From Aeoliella mucimassa (GTDB lineage: Bacteria; Planctomycetota; Planctomycetia; Pirellulales; Lacipirellulaceae): DNA of 64,000 nucleotides. The stretch spans positions 5,518,001-5,582,000 of the forward strand of contig NZ_CP036278.1 of the NCBI RefSeq assembly GCF_007748035.1. Reading direction: 5' to 3'. The notes below the pieces were generated by a model. It searched no databases. It was not told where the DNA came from and worked only from the letters and a program-made list of their open reading frames with translations. Both the position numbers and the translations under genes were made by a program. Shown here piece after piece: positions 33,663-42,575 of the stretch (the first letter of the stretch is position 1; each line of letters begins with the position of its first letter).

Positions 33663-34298
33663 ATGAATTACGCTTTGATCCGTTGGCTTGCTGTGGCGGC
33701 AATGGTGGTCGACCACGTGACGGCCGTTTACGATGGTTCGATTTGGCTTCGGATGGTCGGACGGGCCGCAATCCCTGGTTTCTTTCTTTTGCTCCTGAAT
33801 GGCCTCCGCCATACTCGAAGCGCTCCAGATTATTCGCTTCGGCTGTTTTGCTTCGCGGTGATGGCACAACCGTTCTATTATCTCTGCTTCGGTGTCCCTC
33901 GCCTGAATATCTTATTTACTCTTTCTCTGGTGGTGACTCTCTCTACGTTTAATTGGCGGTCGTGCCTGGCGTGTTTGCTGACCTTGGCCGTGGGGGAGTT
34001 TGCCGTAGGGCATTCCGTCTGCGAAGGGGGAGCGATCGCGGTTGGGGTCTTGCTTGTGGCTTATGCTCATCGCTTGCCGGACGTTCCGGCGGTTGCTGTG
34101 GCGTGCATGGCGGTTTATCTCTGGCCGGTTGCGAGCCTTTTAGACTGGTGGTTTATTATCTTTTCGGTAGTGCCCTTGGGCTTCTACTCTTATAGCCATC
34201 TGGTTCCACAGATGCCGCGTATCCGCTCGGATTTGTTTTACTGGTTTTATCCGGTGCACTTGGCGGCGTTAGTCGTTGCCGAGTGGTGGAGCCGTTAG
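33663..34298 (+). CDS. TraX-family membrane acetyltransferase encoded by the phage
   Basis: 211 residues with about seven to eight hydrophobic helices. The opening IRWLAVAAMVVDHVTAVY and the block WLRMVGRAAIPGFFLLLLNG match the TraX family (conserved D-H and R..GR..P). YWFYPVHLAALVVAEW near the end also fits, with a conserved P-H. TraX of the F plasmid acetylates the N-terminus of pilin in the membrane. In this phage the obvious substrate is the mature major coat protein or a host pilin. The ATG at 33663 follows AAGGAAGG. It overlaps the convergent integrase by 30 bases. Confidence 0.85.
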   Translation: MNYALIRWLAVAAMVVDHVTAVYDGSIWLRMVGRAAIPGFFLLLLNGLRHTRSAPDYSLRLFCFAVMAQPFYYLCFGVPRLNILFTLSLVVTLSTFNWRSCLACLLTLAVGEFAVGHSVCEGGAIAVGVLLVAYAHRLPDVPAVAVACMAVYLWPVASLLDWWFIIFSVVPLGFYSYSHLVPQMPRIRSDLFYWFYPVHLAALVVAEWWSR

Positions 34299-35117
34299 CG
34301 GTTGTTGGGTCAAGCTCCGATCGTGGTAGCTTTCGTCGAAGATTGCTCTGGTGTTGCCAAGTAGTCGATGCCCGGCACCTGGGTTTTCTTTTTCATAGTG
34401 ACTGCCCGCCGATCGACGTAGCCACTTAAAGGAACCGGGTCGTATCTGTGCGTCGGCCACCAATCTGGCAAACCTCCGGCGAAGCATCTCGACGGAGTAA
34501 GGCCACGGAACCCAATGAACGCGATCAGAGGGAAGGCGTCGGCCGTAATTGAGAGCATCGGCCGAAAGTCGCAAGGTGACAATATTTCCGGTTTTGTTTT
34601 GGGTGCAAGTCCAAACGCCATTCTTACTAATGTCCGTGCGGTTGCACGCGAGTAAATCAGCTAGCCGTTGCCCGGTCGAATATCCAAAGTGAATCAAGGC
34701 GGGCCAGTAGAGCTTAAAGGGGATACCGTCCGCAGTCGCACCGCGTGCAGTAGTGGCGACTCGTAGCAATGCCCGGATTTCTTCTGCTGTCCATGCGACG
34801 GGGTTTCCTTGCTTCCGTCGCACTCTTCGGACGTTTGCACCTAGTCCAGTATTGCCCAGTGCATCATGGGAAACAGCTAGGATGCAAGCCCGGTATCCTC
34901 TGACCGTGGTGCCTGATAATCCTAGCTGCTCTAAGTGTACCAGGAATGCCGATAATAGAGTCGGTGATGCGGCCAGAACCTGGGGGCTAACTTCTCGGCT
35001 GGCCCATTGTTCGAAGCGGTGGCAACGGGCAAGAATCTGGGAAGCGTAAGCGGGGGAGAGGTGTTCGCGGGTAATGTACGAACGAGCAAGCGAAGTAAGA
35101 GAATCCGAAGCGTTCAT
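34269..35117 (-). CDS. Tyrosine recombinase (phage integrase)
   Basis: 282 residues. An N-terminal SAM-like core-binding domain (~1-100) precedes the catalytic domain: box I FGYSTGQRLADLL with Arg151, the beta-hairpin Lys175 (QNKTGN), KWLRRS with Arg234, LLGN and the nucleophile region ESYHDRS (Tyr264). Two catalytic-pocket histidines common in the family read Lys231 and Asn255 here. It lies 75 bases inside the right att and should integrate and excise the phage at tRNA-Arg. The ATG at 35117 is chosen; a GTG at 35135 is also in frame. Confidence 0.9.
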   Translation of the reverse strand: MNASDSLTSLARSYITREHLSPAYASQILARCHRFEQWASREVSPQVLAASPTLLSAFLVHLEQLGLSGTTVRGYRACILAVSHDALGNTGLGANVRRVRRKQGNPVAWTAEEIRALLRVATTARGATADGIPFKLYWPALIHFGYSTGQRLADLLACNRTDISKNGVWTCTQNKTGNIVTLRLSADALNYGRRLPSDRVHWVPWPYSVEMLRRRFARLVADAQIRPGSFKWLRRSAGSHYEKENPGAGHRLLGNTRAIFDESYHDRSLTQQPLTAPPLGND

Positions 35118-35130
35118 TCTGCCGAAACTT

Positions 35131-35159
35131 AGCACGCGGTTTTAGCTTCCGTGCGTGCT
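35131..35159. promoter_or_regulatory. Inverted repeat in front of the integrase
   Basis: AGCACGC (35131-35137) and GCGTGCT (35153-35159) form a 7-bp inverted repeat with a 15-base spacer just upstream of the integrase start and inside attR. It may be an integrase arm site or an operator. Confidence 0.4.
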
Positions 35160-35192
35160 GTGAATCCGTTAAGCGGCAAGCCGTAGGTTGCC

Positions 35193-35249
35193 TAGAGCAC
35201 TGGTCTTCGGAACCAGGGGTTGCAGGTTCGAGTCCTGCCGGGCGTGCTT
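35193..35249. repeat. Right attachment site (attR), truncated tRNA-Arg copy
   Basis: 57 bases identical to 24303-24359. It lacks the tRNA 5' half, so it is not a functional tRNA. It marks the right end of the phage; similarity fades into a related pyrimidine-rich stretch beyond. Confidence 0.92.
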
Positions 35250-35519
35250 TTTTACCTTTCTTTCTAGGGAGGGTGAATGAGCATTCTCGCCCACTGCTAT
35301 GGGGCAGCGGCCGGAGCTTTCCACCGGTCATTTTCAGAATTGTCCGCTCAGTTGTTGGCTCGTGTCTTTAGCGACGACGTGATTTTAGCTAAACTTGGTT
35401 TATGGAAAAGTCGCCTGCGCGGCCCACTTGGCTGAGCAGGTGGTCTCCCTTTCAGGTGGTTGCCTCGTTCCCTTTTCTGCGGCACCTTCGCGTGTCGCGC
35501 GTCGAGGAGCATGTGGTTC

Positions 35520-38432
35520 ATGTTCGCGAATCATAATTTCAAAGTAAGCGTGCTGTTAGCGGTTGTGGTGATGTTGCAGGTCGGATTCCCATCGCCTGCG
35601 TGTGCACAGCGCGACTTGGCGTTCGATAGCGACTGGCGGTTTGTTCGAGGAGACGTGCAAGGTGCCGATTTGCCGGAGTTCGACGACTCCGCCTGGCGGG
35701 TGCTCGACCTGCCGCATGATTGGAGTATCGAAGACCTGCCGCCCCGTGAGACGAACGATGCCGAACTCGACGTCGTGACCGGCGAATGGCGTTTTCATCG
35801 CGGTGACGATGCCAACTGGAAGTCGGCGGACCTGGATGACAGCGATTGGCAAACCGTGATGTTGCCGGCCGCTTGGGATCGGCATTCCGACTACACTGAT
35901 GACAACGTTTATGGCTGGTACCGCCGCACGATCGAAGTGCCCGAGCAAATGCAAGGCAAGCAAGTCACGTTGCTGCTCGGCCGCATCGACGACGTGGATG
36001 AAGTGTGGGTGAATGGCACCCGCCTTGGCGGCACCGGTTCGTTCCCACCTAACTATCAAACTGCCTGGGACCGGGAACGCCGGTATCAGGTTCCCACTGG
36101 AGTATTGCGTGCCGATGGAACTAATGTGATTGCGGTGCGCGTGTACGATGGCTCCGGCGAAGGGGGCATGTACGCTTCGGGCGTGGAGTCGCGGCGCGTC
36201 GGCCCGTTCGATCCGAGTGAGAGTGAGGGACGCGACAAAACTGGCTACGTGGTGGGAGGTGTCGGTTGGTATCGCAAGCACTTCACTATCGATACTTCCG
36301 TGGATCGAACCGTATTGCGGTTCGACGCGGTGTACATGAACTCTGACGTATGGATCAATGGCCATCACCTCGGCAATCATCCCTATGGGTACACCAGTTT
36401 TGAGTACGAGCTGACTCCCTATCTTCACGAGCCCGGTGTCGACAATGTGATTGCGGTGCGGGTGCGGAACCTTGGGCGGAATAGTCGCTGGTACTCGGGC
36501 TCGGGCATCGTTCGCCATGTGTGGTTGACCAGAACTCACAAGCAATACGTGCCAAGCGGCGGGCTCTTCGTCTCCACGCACGACGTGCAACCCGACCAAG
36601 CTACCGTGGAGCTGAGCGTCGAGATCCAAAACCGTGCGGAGCAAGCGGAGGCGGCGGTCGTCGATATGCGTTTGACCGACCCGCTTGGGCAAGTGGTCAA
36701 GGCCACCCGCCAGCGAGTGAGGTTGCCGGCCAAGGATCGCCAAGTGCTAAAGCAGTCGCTGCAAGTCGCGAGTCCCAAGCTGTGGTCGCTAGACGCCCCG
36801 CAGTTGTATCGAGCGGAAGTCTCCATTGAGATCGATGGCGAAACCGTCGACGCGGTCGGCACGACGTTTGGGATACGTAGTGTCGAGATGAATGCCAACG
36901 ACGGCCTGCTGGTCAATGGAGAGCCAGTGTTGCTCAAAGGTGGTTGTATTCATCACGACAATGGCCCGCTGGGGGCGGCCGCGATCGATCGAGCGGAAGT
37001 GCGTAAGGTCGAGCTGCTCAAGGCGAACGGCTACAACGCAATCCGCACCAGCCATGCTCCCCCGGCTCCAGCCATGCTCGCCGCTTGTGACCGGCTTGGC
37101 ATGCTGGTGATCGACGAAGCGTTCGACCAGTGGAACGAGCAAAAGCTCGACAACGATCAAGACTATCATCGCCACTTCAAAGATTGGTACGCTCGCGATA
37201 TCGCTTCGATGGTACGTCGCGATCGCAATCATCCGTCTGTGATCATGTGGTCGGTTGGCAATGAGATTCCCGAGCAGTTCCGCGGCGAGGCGACCCAACT
37301 CGCCCTGCGCGAGGCGGTGCTGCAGCACGATCGCACTCGGCCAGTCACGCAGGCGATATGCAACGACTGGGGAAAGGTCTACCAGAACTGGGACCAACTG
37401 TCGGATATTGCGTTCAAGCATTTGGATGCCGCGGGGTATAACTACTTGCCTCAGGTGTATGAGCGGGATCACGAGCGAGTGCCCGATCGCGTGATCTACG
37501 GGGCGGAGTCGTATCCCAAGGATGCCCTGGTTTATTGGGACCTCGTGGAGCAGCATCCATATGTGATTGGTGATTTCGTCTGGACGGCGATCGACTACCT
37601 AGGCGAGTCGGGCCTAGCACACTCGGTGCTGAGCAACGAACCGAATCCGTTCTTCATGTCGTGGCCTTGGCACAACGCCTGGTGTGGCGACCTTGATCTC
37701 TGCGGATTCAAGAAACCTCAGTCGTACTATCGCGACGTGCTCTGGCGACGCAGCTCGATCGAGTTGGCGGTGCACGCGCCGATGCCAGAGGGCACGCACG
37801 AAGTGCTGAGTGGATGGGCCTGGCCGAATGAATACCAAAAGTGGAATTGGGCGGGCTACGAGCAGCAGCCGCTGCAGGTGGCTGTCTATACTCGCTGCTC
37901 AGCGGTACGACTCGAGTTGAATGGCCAGGTGATTGGCGAGCAGCAGGTTGCGGCCGACGCGAAACTCACTGCAGTGTTCCAGGTGCCTTATGCACCAGGC
38001 ACTTTGAAGGCGATTGGGCTGGAGGATGGCAAGGTGATCGCTGAGACCGAACTGGTGACGGCCGGCGAGCCTGTCGCGGTGAAGCTAACAGCCGACCGGG
38101 CAACGATCAAGGCAAGTCGCAACGACCTGGCGTACGTCACCGTGGAGCTCGTTGACGCTGACGGAAACCGTGTGCCCGACGCCCAGCAGATGGTGGAGTT
38201 CTCGGTGGAAGGAGTTGCCGAGCTGGCCGCGCAGGCCAATGGTGCACCGAACCGGCCCGCAAGCTTTCATGCACCAGTTTGCGAAACCAGGGCCGGGCGA
38301 TGCCTGGCGATCCTCCGCCCCACGGGAGAGCGGGGCCTAGCGGTGCTGAAGGCCACCGTCGAAGGTTTGGAGCCAGCCGAGATCACCATCGAAATCGGCG
38401 AATCGTCCGCGGACACTCAAGCGAGTCGCTAG
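35520..38432 (+). CDS. Secreted glycoside hydrolase family 2 (beta-galactosidase-like)
   Basis: 970 residues with a signal peptide (FKVSVLLAVVVMLQVGFPS...CAQ). The order is a sugar-binding jelly roll (FDDSAWRVLDLPHDWS), an Ig-like domain and a TIM barrel with HHDNGPLGAAAIDRAEVRK, IRTSHAPPAPAMLAACDRLG, the acid/base pair WSVGNE (Glu582) and the nucleophile in IYGAESYP (Glu663). A C-terminal Ig-like domain follows. An unusual feature is an extra jelly-roll-like insert near residues 85-210. GH2 enzymes remove terminal beta-linked galactose, mannose or glucuronate; substrate is undecided. The ATG at 35520 sits 10 bases after AGGAG. Converges with the GH32 gene, overlapping by four bases. Confidence 0.93.
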   Translation: MFANHNFKVSVLLAVVVMLQVGFPSPACAQRDLAFDSDWRFVRGDVQGADLPEFDDSAWRVLDLPHDWSIEDLPPRETNDAELDVVTGEWRFHRGDDANWKSADLDDSDWQTVMLPAAWDRHSDYTDDNVYGWYRRTIEVPEQMQGKQVTLLLGRIDDVDEVWVNGTRLGGTGSFPPNYQTAWDRERRYQVPTGVLRADGTNVIAVRVYDGSGEGGMYASGVESRRVGPFDPSESEGRDKTGYVVGGVGWYRKHFTIDTSVDRTVLRFDAVYMNSDVWINGHHLGNHPYGYTSFEYELTPYLHEPGVDNVIAVRVRNLGRNSRWYSGSGIVRHVWLTRTHKQYVPSGGLFVSTHDVQPDQATVELSVEIQNRAEQAEAAVVDMRLTDPLGQVVKATRQRVRLPAKDRQVLKQSLQVASPKLWSLDAPQLYRAEVSIEIDGETVDAVGTTFGIRSVEMNANDGLLVNGEPVLLKGGCIHHDNGPLGAAAIDRAEVRKVELLKANGYNAIRTSHAPPAPAMLAACDRLGMLVIDEAFDQWNEQKLDNDQDYHRHFKDWYARDIASMVRRDRNHPSVIMWSVGNEIPEQFRGEATQLALREAVLQHDRTRPVTQAICNDWGKVYQNWDQLSDIAFKHLDAAGYNYLPQVYERDHERVPDRVIYGAESYPKDALVYWDLVEQHPYVIGDFVWTAIDYLGESGLAHSVLSNEPNPFFMSWPWHNAWCGDLDLCGFKKPQSYYRDVLWRRSSIELAVHAPMPEGTHEVLSGWAWPNEYQKWNWAGYEQQPLQVAVYTRCSAVRLELNGQVIGEQQVAADAKLTAVFQVPYAPGTLKAIGLEDGKVIAETELVTAGEPVAVKLTADRATIKASRNDLAYVTVELVDADGNRVPDAQQMVEFSVEGVAELAAQANGAPNRPASFHAPVCETRAGRCLAILRPTGERGLAVLKATVEGLEPAEITIEIGESSADTQASR

Positions 38433-40456
38433 CGTTTTGTACTAGGCCAAGCCGAATGGAGTTGATTGAGTTTCAGTGAGCGAATCGTGGTGGTTCCATG
38501 TTGGCTGGTGATCGACACCGCATCGTCGCCGACGGTCGGGTTGTAATAGCTCGCGTAGAACCGCTCGCCGTCGAACACAAAGGCTTCCACCGACAAGCGA
38601 TCCACTAACAACCGAAGACGAATCGATCCATCACGCGGTTTCAGATTCTCGAAAGCGACGACCTCTCGGGCGTGGCCTTCACCATCGACTGCTGGCAAAT
38701 AGAGCTTCTGGCTCGTCGCGTCGTAGCGGACCGTCGCCCGACCGAGATCGAGCACAAGCTCGCTCGAAGCTTCAGGAGCAAAATCGATTTCCAAATCTAC
38801 CAGGTCGAGTTTCTCGACTTGTTCAAGCAAGTTGTCGCCAGGCGAGAGCGTGACATCCGAAAACTCTAGCGTGGTATCGACGAGCGAGGCGATCTCGGCC
38901 ACCGGCCAGGCGTGCAGCCGTGGTTGGTTGTTGTGCGTGTGCAGGGTGAGGTCGCACGGGAAGGACATCTGGCCGTTGAAAGGCAGTTGATAAACCCGCT
39001 CGGGATTGGGGCCCCCTCGCATCCAACCGATTTGCACCGCCCGCCCGGTGGGGTGGTTGTTGAATGTTTGAGCCGCATAGAAATCGCCACCCCCGGCAAC
39101 GAATGGGCCCGCTTCGGTGTGAAAGGTCTTGCCATCGAACTGACCAACCTCGTAGTCGAAGCTGGCATCGTATAGCACCACTTTGGTTTTCGCGGGATCT
39201 CCGTCGACTGGCAGCGTGATGAGATCCATGCACTCGAAGGCCCAGTCTCGCATCAGATCGGATGCGAACGTCCACTCGGTGAGGTTCGTTGAAGTGAAGA
39301 AACGTACGCGTCCTGGATTCTGCTGAACCCAAAGAGCCATTACCCACTTTTGGCTCGGCTCGTGCCAGAACACCTTGGGGTCGCGTTCGCCCGCGTCGAA
39401 CCCTTGGTTCTCGACCACCGGGCGGCCTTCGTTCCAGTAGGTCCAAGTATGTCCTAAGTCGGTACTGTAGGCCAACGCCTGATAGAAGCGTGGCTCGCAA
39501 GCAAACGTAAAGAAGGCGCACATCGTGGGAGTGTCGCCCTGTTGCTTGCCCAGGCTATTGTTGTGGTCGATGATTGCGGTGCCGGAGAAAACGGTGCCCG
39601 CTTGCCCATCGATTCGATACGGCAGCAAGGCATGCGGATGTTGGGTCCAGTGAATCATGTCGGGGCTGGTTGCATGTCCCCAAGTCATGTTGCCCCATTC
39701 GGTGCTCGCGGGATTGTGCTGGAAGAACAGGTGATACTGCTGTCCATTGAACACCATGCCATTGGGGTCGTTGATCCAGTTGCGACCCGAAGTGAAGTGG
39801 AACTGCGGTCGGAGCGGTTCGCTGTAGTTGATGTCGTCGTACAATTCGGCCCGCACTAGTTTCGAGAAAGCAAACGCTTGCGACTCGTCGGCGAGCGGCT
39901 CGGCGGAACCGACAAAGGCATCGGCGTTCAGATGTCCCCATTGCCCAGTCGAGTTATCGTAGATCACCAGCTTGGCGCGTCGACCTACCAGGTCACTCAC
40001 TTCCGCATTGCATCGACGCAGGGTTTCCGAGTCGCACCCGGTGGCGAGTTCGCGTTCGATGTCGCCGCACACCAGTTTCACACCAAGCTTGCCAGGCTGC
40101 TTGCCGCCGGAGATCAAGAAGCTGAGGTAAGGCTGTTGGATGACGAACTCAGTCGAGGTAAGCGTGCCGGTGAACTGGTCGCCTCGGGTTTGGCCGGGGG
40201 TGCCGGAGTCTTTCGTGTAGGCTTCGTATCCGCCGACCCAATACTCGCCCTCGTGCCAGCTGCTTTCCCGCCCGCGCAGCGATGGGTTATCGCCCTTGGT
40301 GGGTTGAACGGCAAAGGCCTCGCCCTCGGGTGTCCAGTTGTGAAGGGTTCCCGATTCGAAGCCGGAGTTCTCGAACAGTGGTTCCTCTGCGTAGCTGGGA
40401 GAAAGCGAGAGTAATGCTAGAGAGACGAGCGTTGCGGTGGCAATTGAGAATTTCAT
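38429..40456 (-). CDS. Secreted glycoside hydrolase family 32 (levanase/invertase)
   Basis: 675 residues with a signal peptide (MKFSIATATLVSLALLSLSP). A ~170-residue beta-rich N-terminal module precedes the five-bladed catalytic propeller with the three GH32 acids in their motifs: nucleophile WINDPNG (Asp230), stabiliser ERDPKVF (Asp359) and acid/base FECMD (Glu408). A C-terminal beta sandwich closes it. It should hydrolyse fructans or sucrose outside the cytoplasm. The N-terminal module looks carbohydrate-binding, as in some planctomycete levanases. Confidence 0.93.
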   Translation of the reverse strand: MKFSIATATLVSLALLSLSPSYAEEPLFENSGFESGTLHNWTPEGEAFAVQPTKGDNPSLRGRESSWHEGEYWVGGYEAYTKDSGTPGQTRGDQFTGTLTSTEFVIQQPYLSFLISGGKQPGKLGVKLVCGDIERELATGCDSETLRRCNAEVSDLVGRRAKLVIYDNSTGQWGHLNADAFVGSAEPLADESQAFAFSKLVRAELYDDINYSEPLRPQFHFTSGRNWINDPNGMVFNGQQYHLFFQHNPASTEWGNMTWGHATSPDMIHWTQHPHALLPYRIDGQAGTVFSGTAIIDHNNSLGKQQGDTPTMCAFFTFACEPRFYQALAYSTDLGHTWTYWNEGRPVVENQGFDAGERDPKVFWHEPSQKWVMALWVQQNPGRVRFFTSTNLTEWTFASDLMRDWAFECMDLITLPVDGDPAKTKVVLYDASFDYEVGQFDGKTFHTEAGPFVAGGGDFYAAQTFNNHPTGRAVQIGWMRGGPNPERVYQLPFNGQMSFPCDLTLHTHNNQPRLHAWPVAEIASLVDTTLEFSDVTLSPGDNLLEQVEKLDLVDLEIDFAPEASSELVLDLGRATVRYDATSQKLYLPAVDGEGHAREVVAFENLKPRDGSIRLRLLVDRLSVEAFVFDGERFYASYYNPTVGDDAVSITSQHGTTTIRSLKLNQLHSAWPSTKR

Positions 40457-40746
40457 GTCGCGAAGAATCATCGATGGAGGGCGGTGCAGTTTGCCAGCAT
40501 TGGGTAGGTTTAGGCAACCAATTTGTCTGCCTGAGTATACAATGATTCCCTGCGGTAGGAGGTCGATCTCATGGCAGAAACCTGCCAGTTTTCGGGTTGC
40601 AGGCGGATTCCATTGGAAGAAGACTGCAGCGAGTGAACCGCTTTTGGTAAGTTGCATGGTGAACCGAGTGGCAAGTATCGGGTCTATCTGAGTGCTGAGA
40701 GAGAAGTGGATCTGGCGGTCTCAATTGCTTTGGGGGGGAAATCGGC

Positions 40747-41388
40747 GTGTCTGCAGAGTTTGTGCATCACCTGTTAGAAGGTCGTCCGCTGTTTGTCGGA
40801 GCCCCCACGCCGTGGGACGAGCAGACCAAGCGTGAAGCAAGTGTCGTGCTGGTTCGCTTTGAGGAAGACTATCGTATTTGTTTACCTCAGGATCCTCCGG
40901 AATTGGATTTGGACGCAGCCCTATGGGCGGCCGAGTCGTTTCATCATGCCGCTTCGCTGTTGGTGAATCGTGACTATGGCGACGATGTGATCGTCCAGAC
41001 GCTCGACACCCCCGCCTCCGATCGCACGCAGCCGGAAACGCACTACGCGGTCGACCTGACCATGCGATTCCTGCCCGAACTGTTAAAGCTTGCCAAGACA
41101 GCAGCCCCCGAAGATACTCTAGTCGGCCGCCTGATGGCTTGGGCCGCAGCCTGGCCGTTGTCGTCGGTAGGCGTTGCCGGAGTTGGCCCGGTGGATGCGG
41201 CGGTGCTGCGAACCCCGCCCATGCTGTTACGTCTCTATGTAGACCGCGTGATTGCAGCAAGCGATGGTTCGCGTCTCGACGATGAGGTGGTCGCCGAAAG
41301 TGTGAAGAGTGCTTTGGGCAATTATCCAGAGCTGAGCCCCCGGCTTGCTCAGCAACTCGCTCCGAAACCTGTGACACAAGTAGACTGA
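40747..41388 (+). CDS. First gene of the MoxR operon, unknown function
   Basis: 213 residues from a GTG start at 40747, preceded by a G-rich stretch. The protein is helical and soluble, with VQTLDTPASDRTQPETHYAV and a Gly/Ala-rich AWPLSSVGVAGVGPVDAAVL. I do not recognise a family. It overlaps the MoxR start (TGATG), so it is translated with it. It may be a dedicated partner in the ternary system; genes of this size often precede MoxR in such operons, but I cannot name a domain. Confidence 0.7.
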   Translation: MSAEFVHHLLEGRPLFVGAPTPWDEQTKREASVVLVRFEEDYRICLPQDPPELDLDAALWAAESFHHAASLLVNRDYGDDVIVQTLDTPASDRTQPETHYAVDLTMRFLPELLKLAKTAAPEDTLVGRLMAWAAAWPLSSVGVAGVGPVDAAVLRTPPMLLRLYVDRVIAASDGSRLDDEVVAESVKSALGNYPELSPRLAQQLAPKPVTQVD

Positions 41389-42575
41389 TGGAAACTGCTG
41401 AGAATAGTACGCCCGAATCTGCCGCATCGGAACCGGCCACGCAAGAGCTTGGACATCAATTGCGAGCCGAGGTGCTGGAGCCACTCAAGCAGCAGTTTGT
41501 CGGCAAGGACGAAATCATCGACCTGCTGGGCTTATGTTTGGTCGCCCGCGAAAATCTGTTCATGCTCGGCCCTCCCGGTACGGCGAAAAGTGCTCTGGTG
41601 CAATCGCTTGCTCGCCAGATCGATGGTCGCGTGTTCGACTACCTGCTTACACGTTTTACCGAGCCGAACGAAGTGTTCGGGCCTTTTGATATTCGCAAGC
41701 TGCGTGATGGAGAGCTGGAAACCAATACCACGGGCATGCTGCCCGAAGCCGATTTCGTGTTTATGGACGAATTGCTGAACGCGAATAGTGCGATTCTGAA
41801 TAGTTTGCTGATGGTGCTTAACGAGCGGATCTTTCGGCGCGGTCGCGAGACTCGTCCGTTGCCGACGCTGATGGTGGTTGGTGCGAGCAATCACTTGCCG
41901 GAAGACGAAGCGCTGAACGCGCTGTTCGACCGCTTCTTGATTCGGGTAAGCTGCAACAACGTGCCCGACGAGCATCTCGACGAAGTGCTCTCCGCAGGAT
42001 GGCAGATGGATAGTCATCGGCAAACGCATCGGGCCAACATCACTGCCGACGATTTGCGCCGCTTGCAGTTGCTAGTACCGCAAGTGAACTTCGACCAGGT
42101 GCGCCCAAAGTACGTGCAGTTAGTCGTGAAGTTGCGTAATGCAGGCGTGCAAATTTCGGATCGGCGTGCGGTGAAACTGCAGCGTCTGATTGCCGCGAGT
42201 GCGTTGTTGTGTGGACGGCTCGAGGCAAATCAAACCGATATGTGGGTGTTGCGTTACATCTGGGATACCGAGGACGAGCAAGAGCTGCTGGCGTCGCTCG
42301 TCGCCCAGGCGCTTAAGTCGTCGACCGAAGAAGAGCGGGCGGTGGGGCATCCTCGTTCGCTGGTGTCCGAGGCACCCGACCCCGAGCAATTGGAAGCCGA
42401 TTTGGCGAATGCTGCCAGCTTGCTTGCCGAAGCCGCCGAGAGCGAACGTAGCGTGTTGCGAGATCGCCTGACGCTTTTGACCGCGCGCTGCCAATGGGTG
42501 GTGGACTCGCAGCAGCGTACCTTTCTCGAGAACAAGGCCAACGACCTATGGCGCAGCTTGGACGCACCGAAGTGA
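41388..42575 (+). CDS. MoxR-type AAA+ ATPase
   Basis: 395 residues. Walker A GPPGTAKS (61-68), the MoxR block TRFTEPNEVFGPFD, Walker B FVFMDELLNA (Asp127-Glu128), sensor 1 VVGASNH and arginine-finger region LFDRFLIR are all present. It resembles the RavA-like branch. A helical C-terminal domain of ~100 residues follows the lid. MoxR ATPases act as chaperones that work through vWA-domain partners, and here the vWA gene lies two genes downstream. Start and stop overlap both neighbours (TGATG). Confidence 0.95.
   Translation: METAENSTPESAASEPATQELGHQLRAEVLEPLKQQFVGKDEIIDLLGLCLVARENLFMLGPPGTAKSALVQSLARQIDGRVFDYLLTRFTEPNEVFGPFDIRKLRDGELETNTTGMLPEADFVFMDELLNANSAILNSLLMVLNERIFRRGRETRPLPTLMVVGASNHLPEDEALNALFDRFLIRVSCNNVPDEHLDEVLSAGWQMDSHRQTHRANITADDLRRLQLLVPQVNFDQVRPKYVQLVVKLRNAGVQISDRRAVKLQRLIAASALLCGRLEANQTDMWVLRYIWDTEDEQELLASLVAQALKSSTEEERAVGHPRSLVSEAPDPEQLEADLANAASLLAEAAESERSVLRDRLTLLTARCQWVVDSQQRTFLENKANDLWRSLDAPK

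Larger units (their letters stand above)
24303..35249. mobile_element. Integrated filamentous phage (inovirus-like provirus)
   Basis: Bounded by the 57-bp direct repeat; excision would release a circle of 10,890 bp, a plausible inovirus genome size. It carries the inovirus hallmarks: a HUH Rep, a short signal-peptide coat protein with one helix and basic tail, a Zot/pI ATPase and a secretin, nearly all on one strand with stop/start overlaps, plus a tyrosine integrase on the opposite strand next to the right repeat. Base composition is visibly more T-rich than the flanking chromosome. It also carries a repressor, two small uncharacterised genes and a TraX homologue. Confidence 0.92.

Noticed and set aside
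35193-35249. A second tRNA-Arg gene
   Set aside because: The 5' half (acceptor and D-arm 5' strand) is absent, so this is the truncated att copy.
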